Shown one piece after another: positions 51,257-62,645 of a DNA stretch of 64,000 nucleotides. The notes below the pieces were generated by a model. That model saw only the letters and a program-made list of their open reading frames with translations, made no database searches and was not told where the DNA came from. Position 1 is the first letter of the stretch; every line of letters starts with the position of its first letter. The position numbers and the translations under genes are program-made. Source of the stretch: Dipteronia dyeriana (lineage: Eukaryota; Streptophyta; Magnoliopsida; Sapindales; Sapindaceae); NCBI GenBank assembly GCA_032871835.1, contig CM065296.1, positions 121,344,146 to 121,408,145 on the forward strand, written 5' to 3'.

Positions 51257-52001
51257 TGAGACACCGTACCCTGTTATTCAAGACAGTCCTTTAACCTTTG
51301 GAAGTTTGAATCCGTTCATCGAGTTTATAGTTCACAAGCCCGAAATTCGAGTCCTTTTGCTTTCAACCCCCCATGGTAACCTTTTCTTTTTCTTTGATCC
51401 TTTCAGGAGTTGAAGCACTGAATATTTCAGATATATTAATTGTTTCTCTCCATTCTGTTGAAGAGCTAACAAGCTAATTCATACTTTTATCGCTTGTCAA
51501 TTGTCATGACATATGATCAAACTTATTCAACCAATTTTGATGATTAATAACAATTTAGTTGACTCTTATGTTGCTGATTTCAGTTCAGCTTTGGATATTC
51601 TCAAATCAAAAGCGGTGGAGACCGGAGAGCTTTGGATTTACAAGTGATGGAAAAGCTCAACAACATTTTCAAAATCAGCTTTTACGTCAAAAAAGACTCA
51701 ACATTTGGCTCATCAACTCTGTTCTACAGGTATTTAAACCTCAGGATTTTCTTGATATCTTCATTATATATGCTTGACTAGCAAATGGCTTACACGTACA
51801 TTTTTTCAAGTTGGGATACTAAGCAGTATTTATTTCAAAAAATACAGTCAGAAAATGCGAATGTACCAAGCATCTTTCCGGGTAGAAATGCAATGTTATA
51901 ATCGCCAGACGAAAGAAAAAACAACATAAAAGATGGCAAGAATTGAGATGCTTTGTTTTTGATGTAGGCAGGACTCAGGAGACGTTGCTAGCAAAATATG
52001 A
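51257..52001 (+). pseudogene. Unrecognised three-exon coding-like fragment, copy 1
   Basis: Three segments with consensus borders stay open and in phase when joined: 51257-51375, 51584-51729 and 51972-52001. The encoded piece is about 97 residues. It includes SPLTFGSLNPFIEFIVHKPE, then RWRPESFGFTSDGKAQQHFQ, then LNIWLINSVLQ, and ends SGDVASKI followed by a stop. No start codon exon was found upstream; the AAE gene ends about 520 bases before. I do not recognise the family. It may be the tail of a decayed gene or of a 3'-extended AAE transcript. The identical arrangement exists in unit B. Confidence 0.35.
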
Positions 52002-53230
52002 GACTGGTTCGGAGAAGGAAGGTTAGGCGGCACCATTTGTCATAAACCAACCAGTAGATGCTCAAAGCAAGAGCTTCAAATTTCTCAATAGTGTGACTGT
52101 TTGAGAGTGAGAGAGTATATGATATTCGAAAGACTCAACATCACCTCTCTCTCAAGAAAACGCCAGTTCTCAGTAAGATCAATAGCTTTGCATTTCTCAG
52201 TGGTGGTGTTGCGTCGGCAATGTTGATGCCATTGATCATGTAATTACTAATTAGTATCAAATAACAATAAAATCAAACTTAATTATCATAGTCATGACCC
52301 ACATTAAAATTAATATGATATGGATTCTTTAAAATAAACAACTATCATGCTTGTCGATTTTTGTCATCATTGAACTAGAAGATCCTCCTTTTACTTCGAA
52401 GTCATCTATGGATGAATTTTTACGATTTATTCTGATGCTGATACCTCATTTTCTTCGTTAGTGTATTAAAAACTTAATCATTATATACATACAACCGATA
52501 TTGATTTTTATTTTTATCTATCGGATAAATAAAAATCAAACATTATATACACGATACAGATATTTACTTCTATAATCAATAAATATTTACTTTTATAACA
52601 CTGTAGAAAAAATTCATAACACCGTAGAAAAAATTCATCACACAAGCTTAAAAAATACGTATAGTGATCAAACTCAAACTCTCCACCACTAACGTGTAAG
52701 GGAGTGCACACCACTTGTGCTAGGAATGTGCACAACCGACTTGGAATATTAAACATAATTGTTATTATATTTGTTACATTAATATTATCTTTTTTGTTAA
52801 AGTATTACGTTATTATATAAATTCAGATTTTTCGAAAGTAGATGACTCGAACCCGCAACCTCATGGTGTATATGTGATGGGTTTATTAACGGACCAACCT
52901 CATTTTGTCGATGTTATCTAAATCTTAAGAATTCAAGTACTCTAAAAATGAAACTTGATTCAAAAATTTTAATGTTTTTGAGTTGGTTTTTCTACTTGTT
53001 CTTTTGTTGAAACTTTTGGTCGACTTCATTAATTTGATCACTAATCTTCTACAGATAATTCAAGAGTGAAGTTAATCAAGAAAATGATTACTCCTCCAAA
53101 TACGCCAATTCAAGTGGGAACCAAACTTCGCTTTCAAAATAGAAGAAGAATCTTGTAGACATGACAAGTTTTTGCATTGTTTGTTTCAACTTTCAGCTCC
53201 TTAATTCACATATAAATTGAGTCTCCAACC
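52002..53230. other. Spacer between the fragment and the BAHD gene, unit A
   Basis: AT-rich, with a short direct repeat (acaccgtagaaaaaattcat at about 52600-52640). The 250 bases before 53279 would hold the BAHD promoter. No gene is supported on either strand. Confidence 0.55.
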
Positions 53231-53278
53231 AGTTCCATTTGCATCAAAATTTGAAAAACAAAAAGAAAAACAAAGAAA

Positions 53279-54747
53279 ATGGAAGTTCAAATAGTTTCCA
53301 TACAAAACATAAAACCATCTTCACCAACTCCTCAAAACCTCAAAATCTTCAAGCTTTCACTCTCGATCAGCTTATTCCAGCTCCATATGCTCCAATGGTT
53401 CTCTTCTACTCCAAAAATGACTTTATGACCAACCGTCTCGATCATCAAACCCACAAAAGGTTGGATATGCTAAAGAAATCTTTATCAGACACATTGACTC
53501 GATTCTACCCACTTGCGGGAAAGATCAAAGACGATCTCTCCATCGAATGCAACGACGAGGGTGCTTATTTTGTGGAGACTCGAGTCAACTGTTGTCTCGA
53601 TGAGTGTCTAAACCAACCGGATATTGTTCTTTTGGTGCATAAATTTCTTCCATGTGAACCCATTTTGAAGGAGTCTAGTGCAGGGACTTACGTGACCAAC
53701 ATTCAAGTGAACGTGTTCGAGTGCGGTGGCATCGCTATAGGCCTTTGCATTTCACACAAGATCCTCGACGGAGCTGCCCTGAGCACTTTCCTCAAGGCCT
53801 GGACAACCACCGCCCGCGGTGGTGGCGATCAAGTTATACATCCGAATTTTATTGCTATTTCTCTCTTCCCCACAAATGATTCGTGGCTCAGAGACTCGAT
53901 GATGGTCATTTGGGGATCTTTGTTCAAAATGGGCAAGTGTGTGACTAGGAGGTTTGTGTTCAACAACTCAGCAATAGCAGCTCTCAAAGCGCATGTTGAA
54001 ACAGAGAGCTCTGGCTCTTGGGGTCTGAAAAGTCGTCCTACACGTGTTGAGACGATTTCAGCCTTTATATGGAAGTCAGCCATGGCTGCTTTTAGAGAAA
54101 AACACAGTCAAGAGAGGCCGTCTTTGTTGACTCACCTAGTGAACCTTCGTACAAGAATGTCGTCAGCTCCATTATCATCAACAGAACACTCTACAGGAAA
54201 TTTGCTCTGGCTTGCAGCAGCTTATCATGAGCCTCAAAATTACAAGGCAACAGAATTGAATGACTTGGTGGGTAAAGTGAGGGATGCAATATCAGAATTC
54301 GATGGCGATTATGTCAAGAGAATGATCGGAAGTGAAGAAGGGGACAATAATATGATCATAAGCGAGTCATTGAGAAAAATTGGAGAGTTGGCGAGTAGAG
54401 AAAGAGTGGACTATCTGGGGTTCACCAGTTGGTGCAAGTTGGGATTCTACGAGATGGATTTCGGGTGGGGCAAGCCGATATGGGTCAGCAGCTTCGGTTC
54501 AAGTGGCCCGTTGGTGCTCAACCTTGTCGTTTTGGTCGAGACAAGAGTCGGTGGTGGTATTGAAGCATGGATGACCTTGGATGAACAAGACATGGGTATA
54601 CTTGAAAGTGATCCTGAATTCCTAAGGTTTGCTTCTGTGGATCCGAGTCCTTTGGCGATTGGTCGGGATTGCTCGATCGAGAAGGTCTATAATGCAGCGG
54701 GATGCACCATGCACATTACTGCTGCGCCTGAGATTTTTCCACTTTGA
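53279..54747 (+). pseudogene. BAHD acyltransferase (vinorine-synthase-like), copy 1, frameshifted near the N terminus
   Basis: A good start at 53279 gives MEVQIVSIQNIKPSSPTPQN, typical of this clade. One base appears missing at about 53357-53364, where a ...KLSL-x-DQLIPAP continuation is expected. The initiated frame stops at TGA 53426-53428 after 49 residues, while the rest reads openly from 53362 to the stop at 54747. No ATG begins the downstream frame upstream of the shift. The body is otherwise sound: HKILDG supplies the catalytic HxxxD, and DFGWG is intact. About 30 residues after FASVDPSPL extend beyond the usual C terminus. BAHD enzymes move acyl groups from acyl-CoA to alcohols or amines in the cytosol. 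A sequencing error is less likely because unit B has the same shift. Confidence 0.85.
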
Positions 54748-54776
54748 TCATGTTTTTGTCTATAAACAGTTTGGCA

Positions 54777-54940
54777 ACTTGTGTTTAATTTTACAGTAAC
54801 TTGTAATATAATCTACCTGTGTTTGGAACAATAGAAGCAATGAAAACCCTGAAACTTGTGTTTAATTTTACAATAGCTTGTAATATAATATAACTGAGTT
54901 TGGAACAAATCAATAGAAGCAATGAAAACCCTGAAATTTC
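54777..54940 (+). repeat. Tandem duplication downstream of BAHD copy 1
   Basis: A block of about 75-80 bases (acttgtgtttaattttaca ... agaagcaatgaaaaccctga) is repeated directly, with the second copy slightly longer. It lies in the presumed 3' UTR. The equivalent in unit B is outside the window. Confidence 0.8.
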
Positions 54941-55079
54941 TTAGAATGAAGCAAGAGACGAAGAAATGACTGCTTTAATTGATCTATACTACAAACGCCT
55001 ATGACCTATGTATATCAAGTTTCCAATGTATACACACTTTTGTTTGGTTGGTGGACGTGGCTGCATGAGAAGATCAAAC

Positions 55080-55657
55080 ACAATTTGACCCGCACCCGTC
55101 CGAACCCGACCCTAAAGGGTCGGGTGTGGATGGTGAATTTATGACCCGCGAACCCGTTTAATGAAAAACTCAGTGGGTTCGTAGGCGGGTGCGGGTTGAA
55201 AAAACAATCTGCAGGTTGGACTCGTGAATCCGTATAAATAAATACTTGTATATAAACATACATAGACATTTTAATTATTTTTAGTCGTTTTATTTTTATA
55301 GCTATTATTGTTTTGTAATGTATCAAGTAGGGAATTAGAAATGGAAATTTAATTCAATTAAGTATTCAATAGGTGATTATATGTGTAAATTTATAAATGA
55401 CAAATCGCGGGTTTGTGGGTTTATGGGTATCCCGTGGGTGAAGCATCCACCCATGAACCAACATTGTTTCGCAGGTTCGCAGGTTCGCGGGTTCACGGGT
55501 GAGGGTATGGGGTGCAGCCATAACCCGTGGGTTCAAACCCGCCCGTGAACCGGCTTACCTACGCGGGTTCGAAGGCGGACGTGGGTGAAGAAAATTTTCA
55601 CAGGTGAGAGTTTGGATTTTACAAAACTCACTCGAACCCGACCCGCTGTCATCCCTA
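55080..55657. mobile_element. hAT element copy lacking its left tip
   Basis: Equivalent to 45738-46316, but the first eight bases of the left inverted repeat and the left target duplication are replaced by unit A end sequence. The right end (cccgctgtcatcccta) and the right-hand CAATTTAC at 55658-55665 are intact. With one end gone it should not be mobilisable. Confidence 0.85.
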
Positions 55658-55665
55658 CAATTTAC

Positions 55666-57463
55666 TAGAGCATCCAATACAGACATCATTACAAAACTTT
55701 TTTTTTTTTTATCTTTCACAATTACGATAGAGAGAATAAGAAACTATTCAAACATACAACTTCAATGATATAGATATAAAAAATATATCAGTGTACTAAG
55801 CTCATCTTGTATTTTCTTTTATTTATTTTGATAACTGCTTTTTTTATCATATTAAATTCTTCATCTAAAACCTTTATTTCTTATTAAATCTACACTCAGT
55901 ACTTGAGCACGTGGCCCAAAACTAGTCTAATCAATTAGTTTTGCATTTACTAGATTGCCCCGACACCATTCACGAGTGCTGTATGTCAAAACAATTAACT
56001 ACAAATGTATTTGTACCGTGTAACAACTTTGGCGTGTATGGAAGAATTCGAACATTTTTCATTAAAATTGAGTAAAAGATGCACAATCAACGTAACTAAG
56101 TTCTTGTCAAAAACATAATAGAAGATGTACATCTAAGAGACCAACACAACTAAAAATCAGACAAAAAACGACTATGGAACTATTTGAAGGCTATAGATTT
56201 GGCATACTAGTTTTAGGTAGCATCTATATATTTCTACAACAGTTTTCATTAGAAACAACAAAAATAAAATATAAGATAAATTAATGATTAGGTGAATAAG
56301 TTTGTATTTGTTATCTCAACATTGTATGCATTATTTTGTCTCGTACTAGATGTGGATTGTGATGACTCGTTAATAAAATAAAAATAATAATAAGAACGAA
56401 TCAATAAAATATTTTATTCTATTAATAATAATTTATAATTAAGGTTGCATTATCGTTGACATCACAGTATCACATTGGCATATATTGTTGGTCCATTCTT
56501 AATTGTTTAAACCTTCAACCTTTTGGATTCGTTTAGTGGTTGTTAATATGATATTATAACTTATTTGACCCAGAAATTTCAAGTTTGAATTATTGAGAAT
56601 CGCATAATCAAAACTTGAACTTTTCTTTTTTTACAAAATCATAAGTTGTTTGGTCAATCGAAAAGTGTTAAAATTAATTAAAGTGTATCGAGGTTGATGA
56701 GATGAAGTTGATGAGTGGTACAAAATAGTTAATAGTTGGTGAGTGATAAGTTTTCGGGTTTACAACATAACTGGAATCGTGAGTTTGAGTCAAATTAATC
56801 AAAGATGAACTCTTTTTTTTCTTTTGAAAAAATAAATAAATAGTTGGATCAACCAAAAAGTGTAAAAATTAATTAAAATGTATAAAGGTCAACTACGTAA
56901 GTTGGTCAGTGGTACAAAATAGTTAATAGTCGGTGAGTGATAAGTTATTAGGTTTAATTGTTAAAAAATTTGTGATAAATAAATATTTTGAGAACGTTCT
57001 TTGAGTAAGATCGATTGCATAAAAGGTCAACTACGTAAGTTGGTCAGTGGTACAAAATAGTTAATAGTCGGTGAGTGATAAGTTATTAGGTTTAATTGTT
57101 AAAAAATTTGTGATAAATAAATATTTTGAGAACGTTCTTTGAGTAAGATCGATTGCATAAAATTATAAGATCAATGTATATTTATATTTTCTTCCGTAAG
57201 CAAACTCTTATAATGATTAATGAGTGAATGAGAAATTGAATCGTAATATAAACCTATTGTATAGGAAAAATATACATATTGCATTGGTTAGGAAAATACG
57301 TATACACGATATATAAGTGACCATGTGATAGTTACTTAACAATATACATAACAACAGAGGCTATGATTCCATAATTGATATCATTAAAAACATGATAATC
57401 AATATTAAACCCCCCGTGAAACACGGGTCTCAGTTCATTGGATACAGACAAGTAATCATGGTC
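55666..57463. other. Spacer of unit B, with the 138-base tandem array
   Basis: Counterpart of 46325-48114. The two-copy 138-base array lies at about 56884-57160, with the degraded third unit before it. No gene is seen. Confidence 0.65.
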
Positions 57464-57789
57464 ACGGTCCGGTTCCGTTCCGTTCCGAACTGGTTCCGTT
57501 CCGTTCCGAACTGAGCTAGAACAGAAACCAGAACCGCGGACCGACGGTTCGGTTCACTATTTTTTTTTTACAATTTTGCTTAAGAAAAATAATATATATA
57601 AATTCTGGAACCGACGGTTCCGGAATCGAACAGAACCGTCGATCCCAGGATGATTTTTTTCAGAGGAGAACCGGAACCTAACCTTCAGCCCTACAGTTAC
57701 GGTTCCGGTTCCGGAATCGATTCCACAGTTTCGGTTTCGATTACTGTTCATTTCACACGGTTACGGTTCGGTTACCACAGTTCGGCATC
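57464..57789. repeat. GGTTCCG-rich repeat, unit B, expanded by 24 bases
   Basis: As in unit A at 48115-48420, but the block ggttccgttccgttccgaact is present twice in a row at 57480-57512. This is the main structural difference between the two AAE upstream regions. Confidence 0.7.
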
Positions 57790-57934
57790 ATGCCTACACT
57801 CACACAGCCACACTCTGTCATCGTCAACGGTCAACGGTCAACACAAGCCCAATAACAAATAATTTCCATAAAAACCTGATTTCTAATCCAATGTTTCTCT
57901 CACAAATTCAAAAAAAAAATAAAAAATTGCGAAT

Positions 57935-60104
57935 ATGTTGGAGGGTACGGTTCGATGCTCCGCGAACGACGTCCCTCTGTCTCCAATCAGCTTCTTGAGC
58001 CGCTCAGCGATTGCTTACAGGGACTCACTCTCCGTCGTCTACGGAGACGTCAAGTACACGTGGCAAGACACGCATCGGAGGTGCATCAAACTCGCCTCTG
58101 CTATCGCTCGCTTGGGAATTTCTCGGGGAGACGTGGCAAGTTTTTTTTATTTTTGTTTTTAATTTTATTCGTTGCATTTGATTATTCGAAAAAATATAGT
58201 AAATATTGATAGTATTAAACTTTCGAAATTTTGAAATTTGAGCACTATTTTCCATGTTTTCACCGTTTATTTGTATAATTAAGAAAAGAGTTTAATCGGT
58301 TGTTATAGTGGACTGTAGCTTGTTATAGTTACTAATTATGCGAGAAATGTCAATTAATTTTAGCTTTCAATTGACTTTTTGGATTGCTTGTCCAAGAACT
58401 GTTAATCTTGCTGAAAATTCAAATGAAATGTGATCAAAAGATGCTAAATTGTCTCATAGAATTGTTGTTTAAAGAAAATTGAATTGGGTATTGAAGATAG
58501 ATGGATACCTAAGTGAGTTTCCAGTGAATTTATAGTCTTCAGAAATTTGATGAAAGCAATGTCAAGTTTGTCAATAGTTTATGTTTGTTATCATAGACTC
58601 ATAGTTAACTTGTGTTCAATTATTTGATCAGGTTGCTACATTGGTCCCGAATGTTCCCGCAATGTATGAGTTACATTTTGGTGTTCCAATGGCTGGGGCG
58701 ATTCTTTGTACACTTAATATACGACATGATTCGGCTATGGTGGCTGCATTACTGAAACATTCAGAAGCCAAAGTTGTTTTCGTAGATTACCAGCTTCTCC
58801 ATGTTGTTCGGGGAGCATTTGAAATTCTATCCAAGACTATAACCAACTTGCCCCGTCTAATCTTGATTCTGGAGTGTGGTCAACCGACTCCTACATACGG
58901 GGAATCAGTTTCAACTTTTGGAAACTTGGAATATGAGAGTTTTTTAGCTACTGGAAAATTAGATTTTGAAGTTAGACAGCCAAATGATGAGTGGGATCCT
59001 ATATCACTTAACTATACTTCTGGCACCACTTCGAGCCCAAAAGGTGTCATTTATAGTCATAGAGGCGCTTATCTGAATTCCCTGGCTACAGCTTTTATCT
59101 TTGAGATGGGGTCGATGCCTAGGTATCTATGGTGCGTTCCCATGTTTCACTGCAATGGATGGTGCCTCACATGGGGTGTGGCTGCTTTGGGTGGCACAAA
59201 TATCTGCCAGAGGAATGTCACCGCAAAATCGATATTTGATAGTATTGCTCTGCACAATGTGACCCACTTTGGTGGCGCACCTACGGTTCTGAACATGATA
59301 ATAAATGCACCTCCAAGGGATCGAAGGCCGCTTCCAGGGAAGGTGAGAGTGATGACAGGAGCTGCCCCACCACCCCCTCAAGTACTTTACAAGATGGAAG
59401 AGCTAGGATTTGAAGTGACTCACTCATATGGTTTGACAGAAACCTATGGACCTTCGACAGTTTGTAGTTGGAAAACTGAATGGAACGCATTGCCTCGAGA
59501 TGCCCAGGCGAAGATCAAGTCCCGTCAAGGGTTGCAACATCTTGGCTTGGAGGAAGTTGATATTAAAGATCCTGTTACCATGAAGAGTGTACCATCAGAT
59601 GCAAAGACAATTGGTGAGGCCATGTTCAGAGGCAACACTGTGATGAATGGATATTTGAAAAATCTTGAAGCAACACAGGATGCGTTTAAAGGAGGATGGT
59701 TTCGGAGTGGGGATTTGGGAGTGAAACACCCTGATGGTTACATAGAGCTAAAGGATCGATCAAAGGACATCATAATTTCCGGGGGAGAAAATGTCAGCAC
59801 AATTGAAGTGGAGTCTGTAATTTTTACTCATCCATCCGTGCTTGATGCTGCTGTTGTTAGAAGACCTGATGACTATTGGGGGGAGACACCTTGTGCATTT
59901 GTGAAGTTGAAGGATGGGTGTGATGTCAGTGCTGAGGAACTTATTAAGTATTGTTGGGATCGTTTACCCCATTATATGGCTCCCCGCACAGTTGTTTTTG
60001 AGGATTTGCCAAAGACTTCAACTGGAAAGACACAAAAATTTGTTCTTAGGGAGAAGGCTAAGGCCATGGGAAGCCTTTCAAAAGCCATAGCCAGCAAATT
60101 GTGA
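57935..60104 (+). CDS. AAE1: Peroxisomal acyl-activating enzyme (AAE1-like), copy 2
   Basis: Exons 57935-58135 and 58632-60104 give 557 residues. The protein differs from copy 1 at a single position (Gly for Arg in the TYxESV segment, about residue 156). I also found two synonymous changes. All nucleotide-binding motifs, the TSTGK lysine and the C-terminal SKL signal are intact, and the same GC-type donor is present. Both copies therefore look functional and probably isofunctional. The upstream region differs by the GGTTCC expansion, which could alter expression; that is speculation. Confidence 0.9.
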
Positions 60105-60625
60105 ATCACTTCCGTTTGGTCAGTAAGGTTATTTGATTACCTTAAATTGTAATTGTACAATTACTCAATTAATCATAGCTGTGAGTGGTATATTTCTGTC
60201 AATGGCAAGAAAAAAAATTGTCCTTCTGTTGTTGGAAGCATATGTATTTCAACCCAAATGTATTACTATGAAAATTGTATCATCTTATCAAATTGTGAAT
60301 CCTTTGTGTATTTTTATTAGAACTTATCGTGGATGCTACCATGAAATTGTTTGTTTAATTTGCAGCCATTCTGTATTTGCAATTAGATCTTTCAACTTGG
60401 TGGTGGCTATCATGGAAAACTCTTCTTAGCTACAGAGCTTGCTTCATTAAGTGCTCCTTATCAATGGCGTGATTGTTCTTAGCTTTTCTTGGTTTAAACT
60501 CTTAATATTTTTGCATTACTTTATTATTTATGGATCGTATTACGTTACTGATACAATAACTTTATTGGAACCATCCAAGAGAATCATGTAATTTTGATCT
60601 TTTCATTTTGTTATCATATTAGCAG

Positions 60626-61370
60626 TGAGACACCGTACCCTGTTATTCAAGACAGTCCTTTAACCTTTGGAAGTTTGAATCCGTTCATCGAGTTTATAGT
60701 TCACAAGCCCGAAATTCGAGTCCTTTTGCTTTCAACCCCCCATGGTAACCTTTTCTTTTTCTTTGATCCTTTCAGGAGTTGAAGCACTGAATATTTCAGA
60801 TATATTAATTGTTTCTCTCCATTCTGTTGAAGAGCTAACAAGCTAATTCATACTTTTATCGCTTGTCAATTGTCATGACATATGATCAAACTTATTCAAC
60901 CAATTTTGATGATTAATAACAATTTAGTTGACTCTTATGTTGCTGATTTCAGTTCAGCTTTGGATATTCTCAAATCAAAAGCGGTGGAGACCGGAGAGCT
61001 TTGGATTTACAAGTGATGGAAAAGCTCAACAACATTTTCAAAATCAGCTTTTACGTCAAAAAAGACTCAACATTTGGCTCATCAACTCTGTTCTACAGGT
61101 ATTTAAACCTCAGGATTTTCTTGATATCTTCATTATATATGCTTGACTAGCAAATGGCTTACACGTACATTTTTTCAAGTTGGGATACTAAGCAGTATTT
61201 ATTTCAAAAAATACAGTCAGAAAATGCGAATGTACCAAGCATCTTTCCGGGTAGAAATGCAATGTTATAATCGCCAGACGAAAGAAAAAACAACATAAAA
61301 GATGGCAAGAATTGAGATGCTTTGTTTTTGATGTAGGCAGGACTCAGGAGACGTTGCTAGCAAAATATGA
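60626..61370 (+). pseudogene. Unrecognised three-exon coding-like fragment, copy 2
   Basis: Segments 60626-60744, 60953-61098 and 61341-61370 repeat the arrangement seen at 51257-52001, with the same splice borders and the same stop. I saw no difference in the coding-like parts. Identity this soon after duplication says nothing about selection. Confidence 0.35.
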
Positions 61371-62597
61371 GACTGGTTCGGAGAAGGAAGGTTAGGCGGC
61401 ACCATTTGTCATAAACCAACCAGTAGATGCTCAAAGCAAGAGCTTCAAATTTCTCAATAGTGTGACTGTTTGAGAGTGAGAGAGTATATGATATTCGAAA
61501 GACTCAACATCACCTCTCTCTCAAGAAAACGCCAGTTCTCAGTAAGATCAATAGCTTTGCATTTCTCAGTGGTGGTGTTGCGTCGGCAATGTTGATGCCA
61601 TTGATCATGTAATTACTAATTAGTATCAAATAACAATAAAATCAAACTTAATTATCATAGTCATGACCCACATTAAAATTAATATGATATGGATTCTTTA
61701 AAATAAACAACTATCATGCTTGTCGATTTTTGTCATCATTGAACTAGAAGATCCTCCTTTTACTTCGAAGTCATCTATGGATGAATTTTTACGATTTATT
61801 CTGATGCTGATACCTCATTTTCTTCGTTAGTGTATTAAAAACTCAATCATTATATACATACAACCGATATTGATTTTTATTTTTATCTATCGGATATATA
61901 AAAATCAAACATTATATACACGATACAGATATTTACTTCTATAATCAATAAATATTTACTTTTATAACACCGTAGAAAAAATTCATAACACCGTAGAAAA
62001 AATTCATCACACAAGCTTAAAAAATACGTATAGTGATCAAACTCAAACTCTCCACCACTAACGTGTAAGGGAGTGCACACCACTTGTGCTAGGAATGTGC
62101 ACAACCGACTTGGAATATTAAACATAATTGTTATTATATTTGTTACATTAATATTATCTTTTTTTTAAAGTATTACGTTATTATATAAATTCAGATTTTT
62201 CGAAAGTAGATGACTCGAACCCGCAACCTCATGGTGTATATGTGATGGGTTTATTAACGGACCAACCTCATTTTGTCGATGTTATCTAAATCTTAAGAAT
62301 TCAAGTACTCTAAAATGAAACTTGATTCAAAAATTTTAATGTTTTTGAGTTGGTTTTTCTACTTGTTCTTTTGTTGAAACTTTTGGTCGACTTCATTAAT
62401 TTGATCACTAATCTTCTACAGATAATTCAAGAGTGAAGTTAATCAAGAAAATGATTACTCCTCCAAATACGCCAATTCAAGTGGGAACCAAACTTCGCTT
62501 TCAAAATAGAAGAAGAATCTTGTAGACATGATAAGTTTTTGCATTGTTTGTTTCAACTTTCAGCTCCTTAATTCACATATAAATTGAGTCTCCAACC
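61371..62597. other. Spacer between fragment and BAHD gene, unit B
   Basis: Counterpart of 52002-53230, with a few substitutions and one-base indels (for example near 62160 and 62313). No gene is visible. Confidence 0.55.
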
Positions 62598-62645
62598 AGT
62601 TCCATTTGCATCAAAATTTGAAAAACAAAAAGAAAAACAAAGAAA

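Larger units (their letters stand above)
45738..55079 (+). repeat. Tandem duplication unit A (about 9.34 kb)
   Basis: From 45738 the sequence matches unit B from 55080 onward with an offset of 9342 bases at the left, rising to 9367-9369 further in through small indels. Identity is very high. In AAE exon 2 I found only three substitutions. The unit carries the hAT element, the AT-rich spacer, the AAE1-like gene, the unidentified fragment and the BAHD gene. Units lie head to tail with no spacer. Confidence 0.93.

Noticed and set aside
53239..53278. An apparent in-frame N-terminal extension giving a 502-residue BAHD protein
   Set aside because: It starts with TTG, not ATG, and its first 40 codons are Lys/Asn-rich leader-like sequence. 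The BAHD-like N terminus reads from ATG 53279 in another frame, so the frameshift explanation is better.
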